The position numbers were made by a program, and so were the translations under genes. Positions 46,730 to 58,875 of a stretch of 64,000 bases of DNA are shown here, piece by piece (the stretch's first letter is position 1; the number at the start of each line of letters is the position of its first letter). The stretch lies in assembly GCA_038373885.1 (NCBI GenBank), contig JAWZYV010012252.1, positions 1,178,001 through 1,242,000 of the forward strand. The letters are read 5' to 3'. Source of the DNA: Cheiracanthium punctorium (Eukaryota; Arthropoda; Arachnida; Araneae; Cheiracanthiidae). Under the pieces are notes generated by a model. That model searched no databases. It was not told the origin of the DNA and was given only the letters and a program-made list of their open reading frames with translations.

Positions 46730-47700
46730 TTAATAAAATCGTGCCAAATATAGCCTCTAGCTTGGCGACTTTTTTTTCGAAAACACGCGAAATTTGGCTC
46801 TAAGAATAAGTTTTCAAAACTGAAGTTAGCTAAGCGATATCGCCACTATTTCACGAGAATTCGAGAAAACCCTTTGTTAAACAATGGGGACACCCTATCT
46901 CGCGTTCTGTTTAACCAATTATCATGCAGTAAAACGTAAATTTCAATTATTTGAAGCGTAGAGCACAAATTTTAGACTACATTTAACCCCGGAGGAGCAA
47001 ATCACCCCCAAAATTCGTAACATTATATCTTATACTTACAGGTATAATTTGTATCACCCATATATCCATTCCACAACCTTCTCTTTTAACACTGTTAGAT
47101 TAAACAGAGACATTTTTAAAACTCCCCAACAAAGCTGAAAATGATGTTATAGATATGCCCATCTGCCTGCAGAATTTCCGTTAACATTTTATCGCATTAA
47201 AATTTGTATATATTATTTAAGCTATTTTTTTTTGAGTGTGTGCGTGTGTGTGTGCATTTTGATGTAATATGGTTACGGACTTTTTTTTTAAAACGAATTT
47301 TAAAATTTTGTCTTGTTACTACGATTTAGAGACAATCTTGAATTATATAACATAATTGGGTAAATATTTTTAATGAAACAAAATAGTCATTTTTATTTTT
47401 TTATGTGTTTTAACATTTTTATTTGCTTACGTTTATGAAATGATCTTGTGCCTTGTTCAACCTATGGCATTTTCTCATCTTGTATCGTATTTGAAACGGT
47501 CCTTACAAATACTTCTCGCTGGATATTGGTATTACGATATAGAGAGGTCTCTCCGAAACAAACTATATTTTCCCCATAAATTAATAAGGGGGCAGTCGTA
47601 ATCGAAAAAACATCTCACTTGTGGGTTTAACTATAAAACTGCGGCCTTGGACCATATTTTTACCCACAGTTTTTTAACGGCCATGCTTGTAGGACTGGTG
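46730..47700. other. AT-rich sequence, nothing recognised
   Basis: A (GT)n-like tract lies near 47236-47255. I see no coding signal or element ends. Confidence 0.35.
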
Positions 47701-47707
47701 TATTTTT

Positions 47708-48157
47708 AATGACTATGTCATTTTATCTCTCAACACCCTTTATTGAAAAATGTGTCCCAAAAATGCGACATAAAAAAGCGACATAAAAAGCGACATAATT
47801 TTACATGTATTTAAATACTATTCGTTCACAACAGCTTTAATCTATTGTTACAATATTTCGTAAGCTGTAGAATAGGCTTCACATGTATTTTTTACATATA
47901 TTTAAATACTATTAGTTTACAACAGCTTTAATCTATTGTTACAATATTTCGTAAGCTGTAGAATATGCTTCACATGTATTTTTCTATAAATAGGTTACAC
48001 TCATAAAAATTTCAACATAGGGTTACCAGGCGAAATACGCGAAAGATGAGCGTTAAAATGACATAGTCAATGAATATCGTTTTAATATGGCAATAATGAA
48101 ACTAAAAAATTAGGGGGGTTCAGGGGGTCTCCACCTGACGAGGCTCGAACAGCCGAG
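47708..48157. mobile_element. Family B element, copy 2, with internal tandem duplication
   Basis: Starts AATGACTATGTCATTTTATC and ends GAACAGCCGAG, as at 7002-7364. It is about 87 bp longer because the block from 'ACATGTATTTAAATACTATT' to 'GCTTCACATGTATTT' occurs twice. T-runs flank both sides. The inverted copy of the first 20 bp is present near 48040-48070. Confidence 0.72.
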
Positions 48158-48159
48158 GT

Positions 48160-48915
48160 TTTTTTTTTTTCTTTTAAGCCATGAATTTAAATAATCTGGC
48201 CGTTTCCTAAAAATAAAGATAAATAGTTTGCTTTTCTTCTCACGTGACATAAATTGTTTTAAACCACTGAAATCAGTTTAAAAGGGAATATATTTGGCGG
48301 TGTTAGGTGCAGCGTTGATTATTGTCTTCTGCTTTAATTTTGCCATCCCAAGAGTAAATAGATAACCTAGCAATGACTGGTATACAGTTGTGTACTGTAA
48401 AATCGAAGCCTCTCTCACTGAAAAGTTTCATGTCGCCTTCCCACAATAAGATATGAAATAATAGGTTTCCTTTTAATTCCCTTGTATTTATGAATGTTAT
48501 TTAATAAATGTTTCTGAATCATTTAAAGTAAAAAACTGCAGTACGTACTAAATTGAAGCTTAAATTTTTATGAAATACAATCAATGTTTAACAATATAGC
48601 GATCGTAATTGACGATTAAACATTCTACACAAATTAACTGTTCGGTTATTTTCTGAATCACTCTATTTTATTAGGAATGATACCTCTTTTATCACAAACA
48701 AGTTAATGTTGTATTTAAAATTGCATAATTAATGATTTAATCATGAATAGTGAGTTGTAATTTTTGAGGTAGGTAGTCTGGGTAGTTCTGTGTGAAAACG
48801 TAGGAAACGTTAGGAAAAAGCACCCTGTAAACTATATCAAAAGTTTGCCTTCTCCAGATAGACGCAGATGAATCTATATTCCATAGTAGGTCAGCCTTTC
48901 TGCATCTCTTAAGGT
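48160..48915. other. AT-rich sequence, nothing recognised
   Basis: No repeats with defined ends and no coding frame. Confidence 0.3.
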
Positions 48916-49225
48916 CAGGCGCGTATCTAAGGGTAGGGCGGTGGGGACGATCGCCCCCTCCTGGGCGAAGTCCAAAAATCTGTTAAAATATATTATGAAA
49001 GTATAATAAAAATTATGTAGCCTTTTTCTAAGGGGTGTATTGCGGTACTACTCCCTGTCCTTTTTAATCCTCGCTCATATATAGATTTTATCAGTAAAAT
49101 AATGAATTACATTAATTGGTATAAATGATTATATTAACTAATTATAAAATGATTTTGCGCATTCTACCCCCCTGTTTCAGGTATAAAATCGCCCCCTCCT
49201 TGAGTAATTTCTGGATCCGCCCCTG
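48916..49225. mobile_element. 310-bp hAT-like element with perfect 8-bp duplication
   Basis: CTTAAGGT flanks it (48908-48915, 49226-49233). Left end CAGGCGCGTATCTAAGG; right end, reverse-complemented, CAGGGGCGGATCCAG. Subterminal 'CGCCCCCTCC' occurs on both sides. Confidence 0.8.
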
Positions 49226-50120
49226 CTTAAGGTGTTAAGACAAGTTTATCACCTCTCAAACTCTGATCTTTCTTTAAAAAAATGAAAGAGTATTAAAACA
49301 TGAATGTATTTCATTTCATTTTAAAAATAAATCATGGTGTGGGGATTAGGCACGTCTTTAACTTTTGTACCCCACACTGCAGTATCTTGGAGGCATACAG
49401 TATTTCATTCTAGGCATTGCGACGTATCTCTGTATTTTTGCGAGGATTCCACTTTACAACTCCACCCTGTCTTTTAAGGCACAACATCGGACTGCAACAT
49501 AAATTCAACGTTAGATAAAGGCCACCCTGTGACGCCATGGTTACGCCATTATGTAATCTAATTTGCATAAAACCATAAAATATTTCGAGTCACTTTGACG
49601 TTGCTTGACACTTTCTGCTGAACAATTACCAAGACACAACATCAAAGATCTTCTACAAAGGCATCCATTATGCAAATCTGCCTTTTTCATGCTGATATTC
49701 ATACCAAAAATTTCAGAGCCGATGATTTTAAGAATTGGTTTGAATATATCACATGCAATGTATGTAATATTAGCAAAGTATCAAACCACTTGTAAATGTT
49801 TGGTTGCATAAAATTCAATTTTAACTTTTTACTAATCGTAAGTTGGTGACCAAATTCTGTCTGGTACCTTTGAATATGAAGAGGGAAATTCTACCCAAGA
49901 AGAACAGATCGGTGTTGTTGTTTTAAATATTTTTCTTCTGGTGTATCAATTATGACCTTGTGAAATTAACCAAAGACAAAATAAAAATTTGGAATAATTA
50001 AAATAATAGATTTGTACAAAGTATTTATTGCATAAAAGGGATTTATATTTGTGTTATGTTGCTGACTTCTGTGTGGGCGGATTTAAAATCATCTGAGGTT
50101 AAACGGCAGGTTTTTGCGTT

Positions 50121-50880
50121 CAGGGGCGTAGCCAGCAAGCGGGATATCGAATTCAGGGGCTGATTTCTGACAGGGCATTCGGGCCAAGTGCTCGCGTCCT
50201 CAAACAAAAAGGGGCCCCAAATTACCCTTTAAGTTTAAAAATTTTCAAAGGTTGATTTTAATTTAAAATAAGAGATAGAGAAACTAATTTTATGAAAAAT
50301 TAATAGTTATAATAGTTACACTGTTACTATTTCATAGCTCTAGCGTTATATCCACAATTTTTGGCTAAACGGTCTAGTCTCAGTCAATTATTCAGCTCAA
50401 ACTTATCATATAGGCGTGAGCTATGTAGTGATGTATGTTGATCCCGAGGAAACCATAGAGCTGATTTTGAATCAGAACAGATAAAAGGATATAGCTTTCT
50501 AAATGGAGCAAAGTGATGATCTATCCCACTATAAATAAATGCTCTGATTTAAACCAAAGGATAATAAGTACATAAATATTGTGGAACATGTTACATGAAA
50601 CATATGGTATGAAATTAACGATGGAAGATTAAATATTATAGTTGAAATATTACTATCCTTCATAATAATATTATTATCGAACTATTATTATTAACTATTT
50701 CATTTTGCATCTCGATTAAATAATAATTTTTATGCTGTTATAACATCCTTCTTTGTGTAGCGTGATATGGAAGTTGTTTTGTAGGGTATAAGAAAGTTTT
50801 CATAAGAGGGGCCTCCAATGAGCTTTTGCCCAGTCAGCTCATCCCCCCAATCTCTGCAAATCGGTCCCTGATCCAAATAT
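50121..50880. mobile_element. hAT-like element, with a second truncated start beside it
   Basis: CAGGGGCTGATTTCTG (from 50154) and the right end (reverse-complemented) CAGGGACCGATTTGC form an inverted pair enclosing 727 bp. The flanks ATCGAATT and ATCCAAAT match at 6 of 8. At 50121 another typical start, CAGGGGCGTAGCCAG, lacks a partner and probably belongs to an older copy that received this one. Confidence 0.55.
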
Positions 50881-50889
50881 ATCCACCCT

Positions 50890-52805
50890 AAATTTTCGGA
50901 TAAGTTAGCATAAGCACAACCTACAATTCGTGCAGATATTCCGTTTATTTACTCATGAATTACATCATTTCTCTCCCCGAATTATTTTCCTGGTTGCCCT
51001 CCTGTTTGATTTGCATTTAATTCTTAAGTTAATATTTAAATAGCTGCTTTCCATGTCATTGTAGGTTTTTGTACGCCACGATTGAAAATTTGCTCAAAGG
51101 AAAAAGTGTCTTACGGAGGTGTGCAAGAATAATTTCACTTTATCTGCAACGACTCGCTTCGCTTCAAATAAGTGAAATTGCTATCAATCAACAGACCAAA
51201 TGTTGACTTCAAAGGAAGTTCCAGTTGTCTTTGTCACGCTTGATCATAATAAATGAGGTCAATAAGCTATTTTTACTCTGCAAAACGAGGTAACAACAAA
51301 CACAGACTTTGGAAGCAGAAAATGCACCATTAATAAGCATGAACGGTGTGTTCTTCATAGGTTTCACAAAGACTATATCAAAAATATGCTTACGAAATCG
51401 CGCATGTCTGATTTCAGACTAAACGAGTTTCCGCATCAATAAGTTGGGAAAACCTTCCGCACATTAAGGATCAGATTGACTCAACTCGAGCTGAACTCTA
51501 GCCTTATAACTCACACTGATCTTTGGGTTTGGCCTAATAAACTTGCTTTAAAGGCGTTAATAATTGTTCTGATACTTCAATTTGTTGTTTTATTATTTAT
51601 TGGCACCTTTAATATGGTTATTTGTTTTAACAATATTTATCCTTAAACTAAGCTTATCGCCAAGCATTTTAGAATGGCAGGGATTTTACGTGTCTCTTGT
51701 AAAAAAAAGGCAAATCGTTTCTTTGTGGTACGGAAGACGGTGAAACAAAGAAATTTTTGAAAGTACTTCTCTCATCGGAAATTCAAGTTCATTAATTCAC
51801 TGATATGACTACTGAAAATTATCCCTCTGTTAAAAAGCATCTCTAAAATTATTTTGTTAAGTTTAAAAGTAGAAAAAATTTAAAATAAAATTCATGTTTT
51901 TATGTTGCAGAAAGTTTCAAATTTGGTTGTATTACAAGCAATTTACTATATACCTCCGAATTTCTAATTATTTTAAATTATGAACTACTGGTAAAACCTC
52001 TCGGATTCAGGCTTTTAAAAATAAGTTTGAACTCATCACTATTAAATAACAAAAACGCATAAAGTCTTCTAAGAAAGCTCTCCAGCGGGTTTTAAAAGTG
52101 TTGCACAATAATATTTTTTTCACAACCGGAATAGTCTTTTAACTTTCTTTAAAATTATAAAAAAATAGTCTGCATGTGTTTAAGATTCTACAGGATACCA
52201 GAGATTGGTAAATCCTGCAGTACTGCTCAATTTCTTATTTAGTAGTGGCCGAAAGTGTAGAAACCTTGAGGAAAACAGAATTTTTAAGATGGGATCTCAT
52301 ATAAAACTGCTTTTAACTGTATTGATGCCATAAAATTATATATCTGTAAATATAATTTAACAAAGAATGTAACCTATTGATCAAGACTGTAAGATTGTCC
52401 AATTATGATTATCATACCAAACTTTGTAGACTAATAACTAAACATAAGAAGGCACCTTTCTTAAGTTGATACGGTGTAGTTTTCTTCATTTGAATGTAGT
52501 TAATTAGCATGAGTGTTTAGGCAGCTAAGCACACAGCTCACAACCGAATGGAACAATTCTTGGTTCGTTTTGAAGCTGCAAGGAGATCATATAATTCGTA
52601 GCTGTTTTTTGTATTCATTAATTTAGTGAGTTGTTGAAATATAGAACACAGTATATATCTATATATATATATATACAAAGGAAGGTTGCTGGAGATGAAT
52701 CATCAACCTCCCCCCCCAAAAAAAAAATGTATAGTATTATGATAAAAGTAACATGGAACAAGATTTTAGTTACGAAGATTTTTTTAATAAAGCTTACGGC
52801 ATTTC
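50890..52805. other. AT-rich sequence, nothing recognised
   Basis: Patches of average composition at 51040-51540 have no splice-bounded frame. A (TA)n tract lies near 52652-52673. Confidence 0.3.
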
Positions 52806-52810
52806 AAGCA

Positions 52811-52992
52811 CATAGGTGCCAAGTATTACGGAATGTAACTAACCACATTTTGTAAACCGTAAATTCTTTGAATATTTTTCCAAAGTAATAACCAACCCGC
52901 AGTTTTAACTCAGAATTTTTGCTACTTTTTAAAAAGAAAATTACCGTTCACGAAAAGTAGATAATTACATTCCATAATACTTGACACCTATG
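52811..52992. mobile_element. MITE family 1, copy 8 (CATAGGTGCC subtype)
   Basis: CATAGGTGCCAAGTATTACGG on the left and TAATACTTGACACCTATG on the right. The flanks CAAGCA/CAAACA suggest a 6-7-bp duplication with one change. It shares the CATAGGTGCC tip with copy 3, so a subfamily exists. Confidence 0.78.
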
Positions 52993-53475
52993 CAAACATT
53001 TCAAAGTTTTTAGGGAAGTATAAGGAAATTCATCTTTTCAAAACCTATTTCGTAAAAGTAGGGAAAAAAAGAGCAACATCAAAAAAAGCTACAATTAAAA
53101 TAATGTACTTATGTGATAAGAGAAAATCATCTTGGTGCATGCAAAATGAAATGACATCATGCAATGTGAAGTTGAGTGCAAGGACTACTCGGTCACACAT
53201 TGCATAAGTCTATTTTAAATAGAAGAACTCATATCTATATTTAAAGATACTCAATTATTTTTTGTTCTCAACAGTGAAATAAATTGTATAATTATACTGA
53301 TGGTATTTCACCTTTCGCTAAGCACCCAGTTTTGTGGTATTTTTTGGAGCTGTCTGGAGATTCGCGTGGTTATTGGGAATATAAAAGCCCATAACTGCAT
53401 AAATAAAACACTTACGAGTAAACTGCTGCCTTTATCATCCTATTTTATCCGTGATGGTGGAAAACTCACTCTTAA

Positions 53476-53637
53476 CCCATTTGCATCATAAGGGAATATG
53501 AAAAGAGTGTTTTTATCCCCCGGTATCGGTATTGTTCCGACATTGAACCGACAAAGTTGAGCGTCTGCGTACGGCTCTGGTGAAATGAAATTGACCAAGG
53601 AATTTGAGCGTAAATATACGTTAATGATCCAAATGGG
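53476..53637. mobile_element. 162-bp piggyBac-like MITE
   Basis: Starts CCCATTTGCATCATAAGGG and ends TGATCCAAATGGG, with TTAA on both sides (53472-53475, 53638-53641). Confidence 0.75.
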
Positions 53638-53670
53638 TTAAACATCTTTTTGGCTCCATATATATTTTTA

Positions 53671-54048
53671 CAGTCGACTCTCGATTAACCGGGATGAGCA
53701 GGAAATTCCTCATTCTGGATAACCGAATATCCCGGATAACGAAATTTATTCAAATATTGATGAAGTTGTTTGAATTTATAGAAAATGTGAAATGTTGATA
53801 CAATAGGGCATTGATAATTTAATACAAAACAAAAATAATTAATATAAATATACACAGATATATATTATGCATATCGTCGACTTCTGTAGGAATTTTATTT
53901 TCTTCATTCGATAAAATTGCTCTCCATGATTTTTTAACCGTGGTGCTTAGTGATAATTTCCATGAAACATTCAACACAATTAAGTTGAGACCGTCCCGGA
54001 TAAGCCGCAACATGAATAATCCTCTACCGGTTAACTGAGAGCATACTG
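53671..54048 (-). mobile_element. pogo/Tigger-type element, internally deleted
   Basis: Left end CAGTCGACTCTCGATTAACC; right end, reverse-complemented, CAGTATGCTCTCAGTTAACC; TA on both sides (53669-53670, 54049-54050). Between them, minus-strand sequence at about 53860-53980 encodes NVSWKLSLSTTVKKSWRAIL, then SNEEN. This matches the 'aW..i...ti..sWrklLp.ee' stretch in the C-terminal half of Tigger/jerky transposases. The rest of the transposase is absent, so the element is dead. Confidence 0.78.
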
Positions 54049-54701
54049 TACTACTATACGTGTAAAATATTCTACTGCTTAAACTGCCTGGTAATTGCCC
54101 AGACGCAGTAGAAATCCTACTGGAAAATCGACGGAGAGGACAAAAGAAACTTGTTGCGAGCGGAGGATTTAACAATCAATTCCAATTAATTGAAACAATA
54201 ATTAAATACTGGTTTCGCGTTATAACAGCTTAACTAACTTACAGAACTGAAATATCTGAAATAGACGACAAACGACTTCCTTGTATGTCTATTAAATTCT
54301 GCACATTTTTTTATGCATTTCATTTAAACTTATTCCATTTGAAAGTGACAAATGATAATTCAATTTTTTTTTTTTTTTTTTTACAAAATTCCTAAAATAT
54401 TATTAAAACATTTTTATTTGTGTGTGTTATTTTACAAAGCTCTTAAATAACATTAATAATTTTAACTGATAATCATCTATGGCAAAATAGCTCAGGCTGG
54501 GCCCAGGCCTTCCGATATCATCACTGTATAAAAAAATGTTGTGGTTATTATTTAATGATGTGTTTAATTTAAGAACAAAGTAATACAAATTTATGCAATA
54601 TTTTTCACTCTTAGATTATTTAAAGAAACCGCTCTGTTTTTATAGACTATATTCCTTAGATTTCATTGCTAAATTATTTTTATAATAGTTTGAGCAATAA
54701 A

Positions 54702-55480
54702 CAGTGCTGTCAACTGCTCCGGAATATACACTACTGGCCAAAAGTATTGCAAGTTTTAGAAATCTAACCCTTTTCAAGATTAAGCCCCCTTTCCCCCGTC
54801 AAAATTAAAAATTAATATAATTAATATTTTTTAGTGCCAACATGTTAAATTAATTACTTCAAAGACAATATAGCATTAAGTGAAAGAGCAAAAATAATTA
54901 TTTAATTTATGGCATTAAAAATATATAGGTTATTATAGAAAACATAATCCATTTTGGCTCGCCGGAATAAAATTAAATAAAGAATTAATTTCAAATTATT
55001 CTGCAAAAAAAGAGGATAATAAATAAATGCAATTGAACTAAAGATCATTTATTATGTTGCTGAGCAGCCTTGACTTTGATCACAACAGACAGTCTTTTAG
55101 GTATGGAATCCACAATGTTTTACAACACTTCCTTCGTTGTTTCATGGTGCCAACTTAAATTATTGGTTGCTGAAGCTCTCATTTTGTTTGTGATTTTCAG
55201 ATGTTTTCTTTCCAATTATACTAGATAAATTCTCAAAAATATTTAAATCTGGCAAATTTCCTGTCCATTTTTTTTCAGGACTTATTCTTAAAAGGATGGT
55301 TAGATTTCTCAAACTTGCAATACTTTTGGCCAGTAGTAAAATTAACTAGTTTTGACTTAGGTTATAGAAAAATTTCGAAGTTAAATGTTAGAAAAAGGTT
55401 AATCGTTAGAAAAAACATTTTAAAAAAATTACTGTTTACGAAAAGTGGTTAATTATACGCTGGAGCCGTGGGCAGCTCTG
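54702..55480. mobile_element. MITE family 1, copy 9, split by a Tc1-like element
   Basis: The left 26 bp (CAGTGCTGTCAACTGCTCCGG...) and the right 140 bp, ending GTGGGCAGCTCTG, make one family-1 copy once the insertion 54729-55336 is removed. AATAAA flanks the whole (54696-54701, 55481-55486). Confidence 0.82.
54729..55336 (-). mobile_element. 608-bp Tc1-like element with transposase remnant
   Basis: Terminal inverted repeats begin CACTACTGGCCAAAAGTATT on the left; the right end reads ATACTTTTGGCCAGTAG. They flank the element together with TA (54727-54728, 55337-55338). On the minus strand, WTGNLPDLNIFENLSSIIGK matches the Tc1 catalytic block 'Wp.nSPDLNpIEnLW..i', which holds the last acidic residue. 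Further on, broken frames recall 'kLv.SmPkR...Vi...G'. The N-terminal two thirds are lost. Confidence 0.85.
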
Positions 55481-55578
55481 AATAAAAGTATTATCGTCTG
55501 ACTGATGAGTACAACGGGAGCGTTTGAAAGATAATTTCGCAGTATCCTATTTTTTAATTCCATACAATTATTAATTTA

Positions 55579-56903
55579 ACTAGCTGAAGTACCCGTCCTC
55601 GACGGGTTAGTGAATGCAAATTTCCAAAAAGCAAGAACTTTCGTCAGCATTGTAGGAGTACACAGGATGAATGTAGTATGTTGCCAAAGTAAAGAAAGCG
55701 AAGTTATAATTTTTATGTATTGTTAAAATATTACAGGTTAGAGAGTAACTAAGTAATACCATTTGATTCGCTTTAGTCGTAATTATGGGATGCGCGAATG
55801 AATATTTACACATACTGAAATAATTTTCGCAAAATCTCAAAATTTAATCAACATTTTGAAAAATTGGAAGCCTAGAATTTAAGTTGAGTGACAACCTATC
55901 ATGTCACCCAAATTCGTTTCATTCCCTGCAATCTTTATTTCGTGATGCTGGAACAATTTTCAGCATTTTAAAACGATTTTCGCAAAATCTCCAAATGTAA
56001 TCAAAATATTTTTAAAATTCAACGCCTATAAATTAAGATTAGCAACTACATATCATATCACTAAATTTCGTGTCATTCGTATTAGTCGTTATTACGTGAA
56101 GTTTGAAGAAATCATCATTGAACGTATTTTGAGAGAATTTTCACAAATTCTCAAAATCTAATAAAAATGTTTAAAAAATTGGGCTCCTATAGTTTATGTT
56201 GAGCAACCATCTATCATGTGACCAAATTTCATATCATTCGCTTTAGTCATTATTACTTAATGCGAGAACAAAGATTCACTCAGTTTTAAACGATTTTCGC
56301 AAAATCTCGAAATCTGATCAATTTTTTTTAATTAGATGCTTATAGTTTAAGGTGAGTGACCACCTATCATTTCACCAAATATCATTTTTTCACCTTTGCA
56401 GTTATTACGTGATGTGCGAACACAAATTTACGCAGTTTGAAATGATTTTCGCAAAATCTCAAAATCTAGTCAAGATTTTTTTTTAATTCGACGCCTATGT
56501 TTTACGTTGAGTGAGCACCTATCATGACACCCAATTTCATATGATTCGCTTCAGTCGTTTTTACGTGATGCTCGAACACAAATTTACGCAGTTTGAAAGG
56601 ATTTTCGCAAAATCTCAAAATCCAATCAAGATTTTTTAAAAATTCGACGCGTATGTTTTAAGTTGAGTGACTACCTATCATGACACCCAATTTCATATCA
56701 TTCGCTTCAGTCGTTTTTATGTGATGCTTGAACACAAATTTACGCAGTTTGAAAGGATTTTCGCAAAATCTCAAAATCCAATCAAGATTTTTTGAAAATT
56801 CGACGCCTATGTTCTAAGTTGAGTGACCACCTATCACAACACCCAATTTCATATCATTCGCTTCAGTCGTTTTTACGTGATGCTTAAACAAAAAAAGCGT
56901 CAC

Positions 56904-56934
<31 letters not shown>

Positions 56935-58317
56935 CAGACAAACTTTTTTTTGAGGGTCGCATCGTATTCCCGGGTGCTTGAAACGGATAGAAATCGCAAA
57001 AGTTTTGAATTCCAAGAAATGTACAGACAAAAGTCTAATTTCATTTATATAGATTACTTAATGCGGGAACAAAGATTCACTCAGTTTTAAACAATTTTCG
57101 CAAAATCTCGAAATCTGATCAATTTTTTTTAATTAGATGCTTATAGTTTAAGGTGAGTGACCACCTATCATTTCACCAAATATCATTTTTTCACCTCTGC
57201 AGTTATTACGTGATGTGCGAACACAAATTTACGCAGTTTGAAATGATTTTCGCAAAATCTCAAAATCTAGTCAAGATTTTTTTTTAATTCGACGCCTATG
57301 TTTTACGTTGAGTGAGCACCTATCATGACACCCAATTTCATATCATTCGCTTCAGTCGTTTTTACGTGATGCTCGAACACAAATTTACGCAGTTTGAAAG
57401 GATTTTCACAAAATCTCAAAATCCAATCAAGATTTTTTAAAAATTCGACGCGTATGTTTTAAGTTGAGTGACTACCTATCATGACACCCAATTTCGTATC
57501 ATTCGCTTCAGTCGTTTTTACGTGATGCTTGAACACAAATTTACGCAGTTTGAAAGGATTTTCGCAAAATCTCAAAATCCAATCAAGATTTTCTGAAAAT
57601 TCGACGCCTGTTTTCTAAGTTGAGTGACCACCTATCATGACACCCAATTTCATATCATTCGCTTTAGTCGTTTTTACGTGATGCTTGAACACAAATTTAC
57701 GCAGTTTGAAATGATTTTCGCAAAATCTGAAAATCTAATCAAGATTTTTTTTAAAATTCGACACCTATGTTTTAAGTTGAGTGACCACCTATCATGTCAC
57801 TCAATTTCATATCATTCGCTTCAGTCGTTTTTACGTGATGCTTGAACACAAATTTACGCAGTTTGAAAGGATTTTCGCAAAATCTCAAAATCCAATCAAG
57901 ATTTTTTAAAAATTCGACGCGTATGTTTTAAGTTGAGTGACTACCTATCATGACACCCAATTTCGTATCATTCGCTTCAGTCGTTTTTACGTGATGCTTG
58001 AACACAAATTTACGCAGTTTGAAACGATTTTCGCAATATCTGAAAATCTAATCAAGATTTTTTAAAAATTCGACGCCTATGTTTTAAGTTGAGTGACCAC
58101 CTATCACGACACCAAATTTCATATCATTCGCTTCAGTCGTTTTTACGTGATGCTTAAACAAAAAAAGCGTCACGGACAGAATGACAGAATGACAGACAGA
58201 CAAACTTTTTTTTGAGGGTCGCATCGGATTCCGGGGTGCTTGAAACGGATAGAAATCGCAAAATTTTTGAATTCCAAGAAATGTACAGACAAAAGTCTAA
58301 TTTTATTTATATAGATT
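55579..58317. repeat. Tandem array, ~157-bp unit, within a repeat with defined ends
   Basis: About 13-14 units are present. Each has 'GATTTTCGCAAAATCTCAAA', 'GACGCCTATGTTTTAAGTTG', 'GTGACCACCTATCATGACAC' and 'CGTTTTTACGTGATGC'. The early units (55800-56250) are more diverged than the later ones. The array opens with a hairpin-forming AGTACCCGTCCTCGACGGGTTAG and closes with (ACAGA)n, 'GAGGGTCGCATCG' and TTTATATAGATTTA. The closing block occurs twice, at 56888-57055 and 58150-58317. It is not coding. Confidence 0.85.
56255..57055. repeat. 800-bp segmental duplication inside the array, first copy
   Basis: The sequence from 'ACTTAATGCG(A/G)GAACAAAG' to the closing 'TATATAGATTAC' is repeated from about 57056 with few changes. 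The second copy (to 58317) contains about three additional units. The duplication therefore includes a full 3' end of the repeat. Confidence 0.75.
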
Positions 58318-58758
58318 TAGACGTAAAATATTTTCTTTGACAGTCAAACTTTGATCAACGCAAAAAGATTGTATTTTCATGGATTTAAATTTTTTATATA
58401 ATGCGGAACGAACCCATTTCGACGAGCGTAAATCATGTATTTTTCTCTCACTTTCAATCGTTTAAAGTTTGTGTTTGTGCTATTAGTGTTGTCTAACTGT
58501 TCAGAAAACTGATAAACTGTCATACATTTCAAAAATAGGTAAATACAATAAACATTATTTGTAATTCCTCACAAACCGTTTTGGGATATTTTTCTTTTAC
58601 TCATTACTTTATATAAAAAAGGAAACAGTATTAATATTGTTACAATAAATTGTTACAAGTGTAATTAATATTGTTACAAGAAAAATCGCCCATTACAAAA
58701 TGATACAATAAGTTGCATTTTATATATTACTTGTAAATTGCATTTCTGAGTTTCTCAG

Positions 58759-58875
58759 GAAAGGCTTTACGAAAAGTGTCGTAACCTTCGCAAACAAAGT
58801 CTGATGGTTGAAGACATGAGTCATAGGCAAGCAGAGTTTATACATAAAATTAAAACTTTTATGGGAAAATTATGA
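58759..58875 (+). CDS. Candidate terminal coding exon, coiled-coil-like
   Basis: After an acceptor (GAGTTTCTCAG) there are 38 codons and a TGA at 58873. Visible parts are ERLYEKCRNLRKQSLMVEDM and HRQAEFIHKIKTFMGKL. It is highly charged and helical, with a heptad-like spacing of L/M/I, as at the C-terminus of a coiled-coil protein. The MITE at 58876-59088 begins immediately after the stop, so the original 3' UTR is displaced or the stop context is recent. The family is unknown. A real exon is favoured by its composition, but no upstream exon was found. Confidence 0.4.
   Translation, partial: ERLYEKCRNLRKQSLMVEDMSHRQAEFIHKIKTFMGKL

Noticed and set aside
55579..58317. Regular repeats that might suggest a CRISPR array.
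   Set aside because: Units of about 157 bp are joined head to tail without spacers, and the context is eukaryotic.
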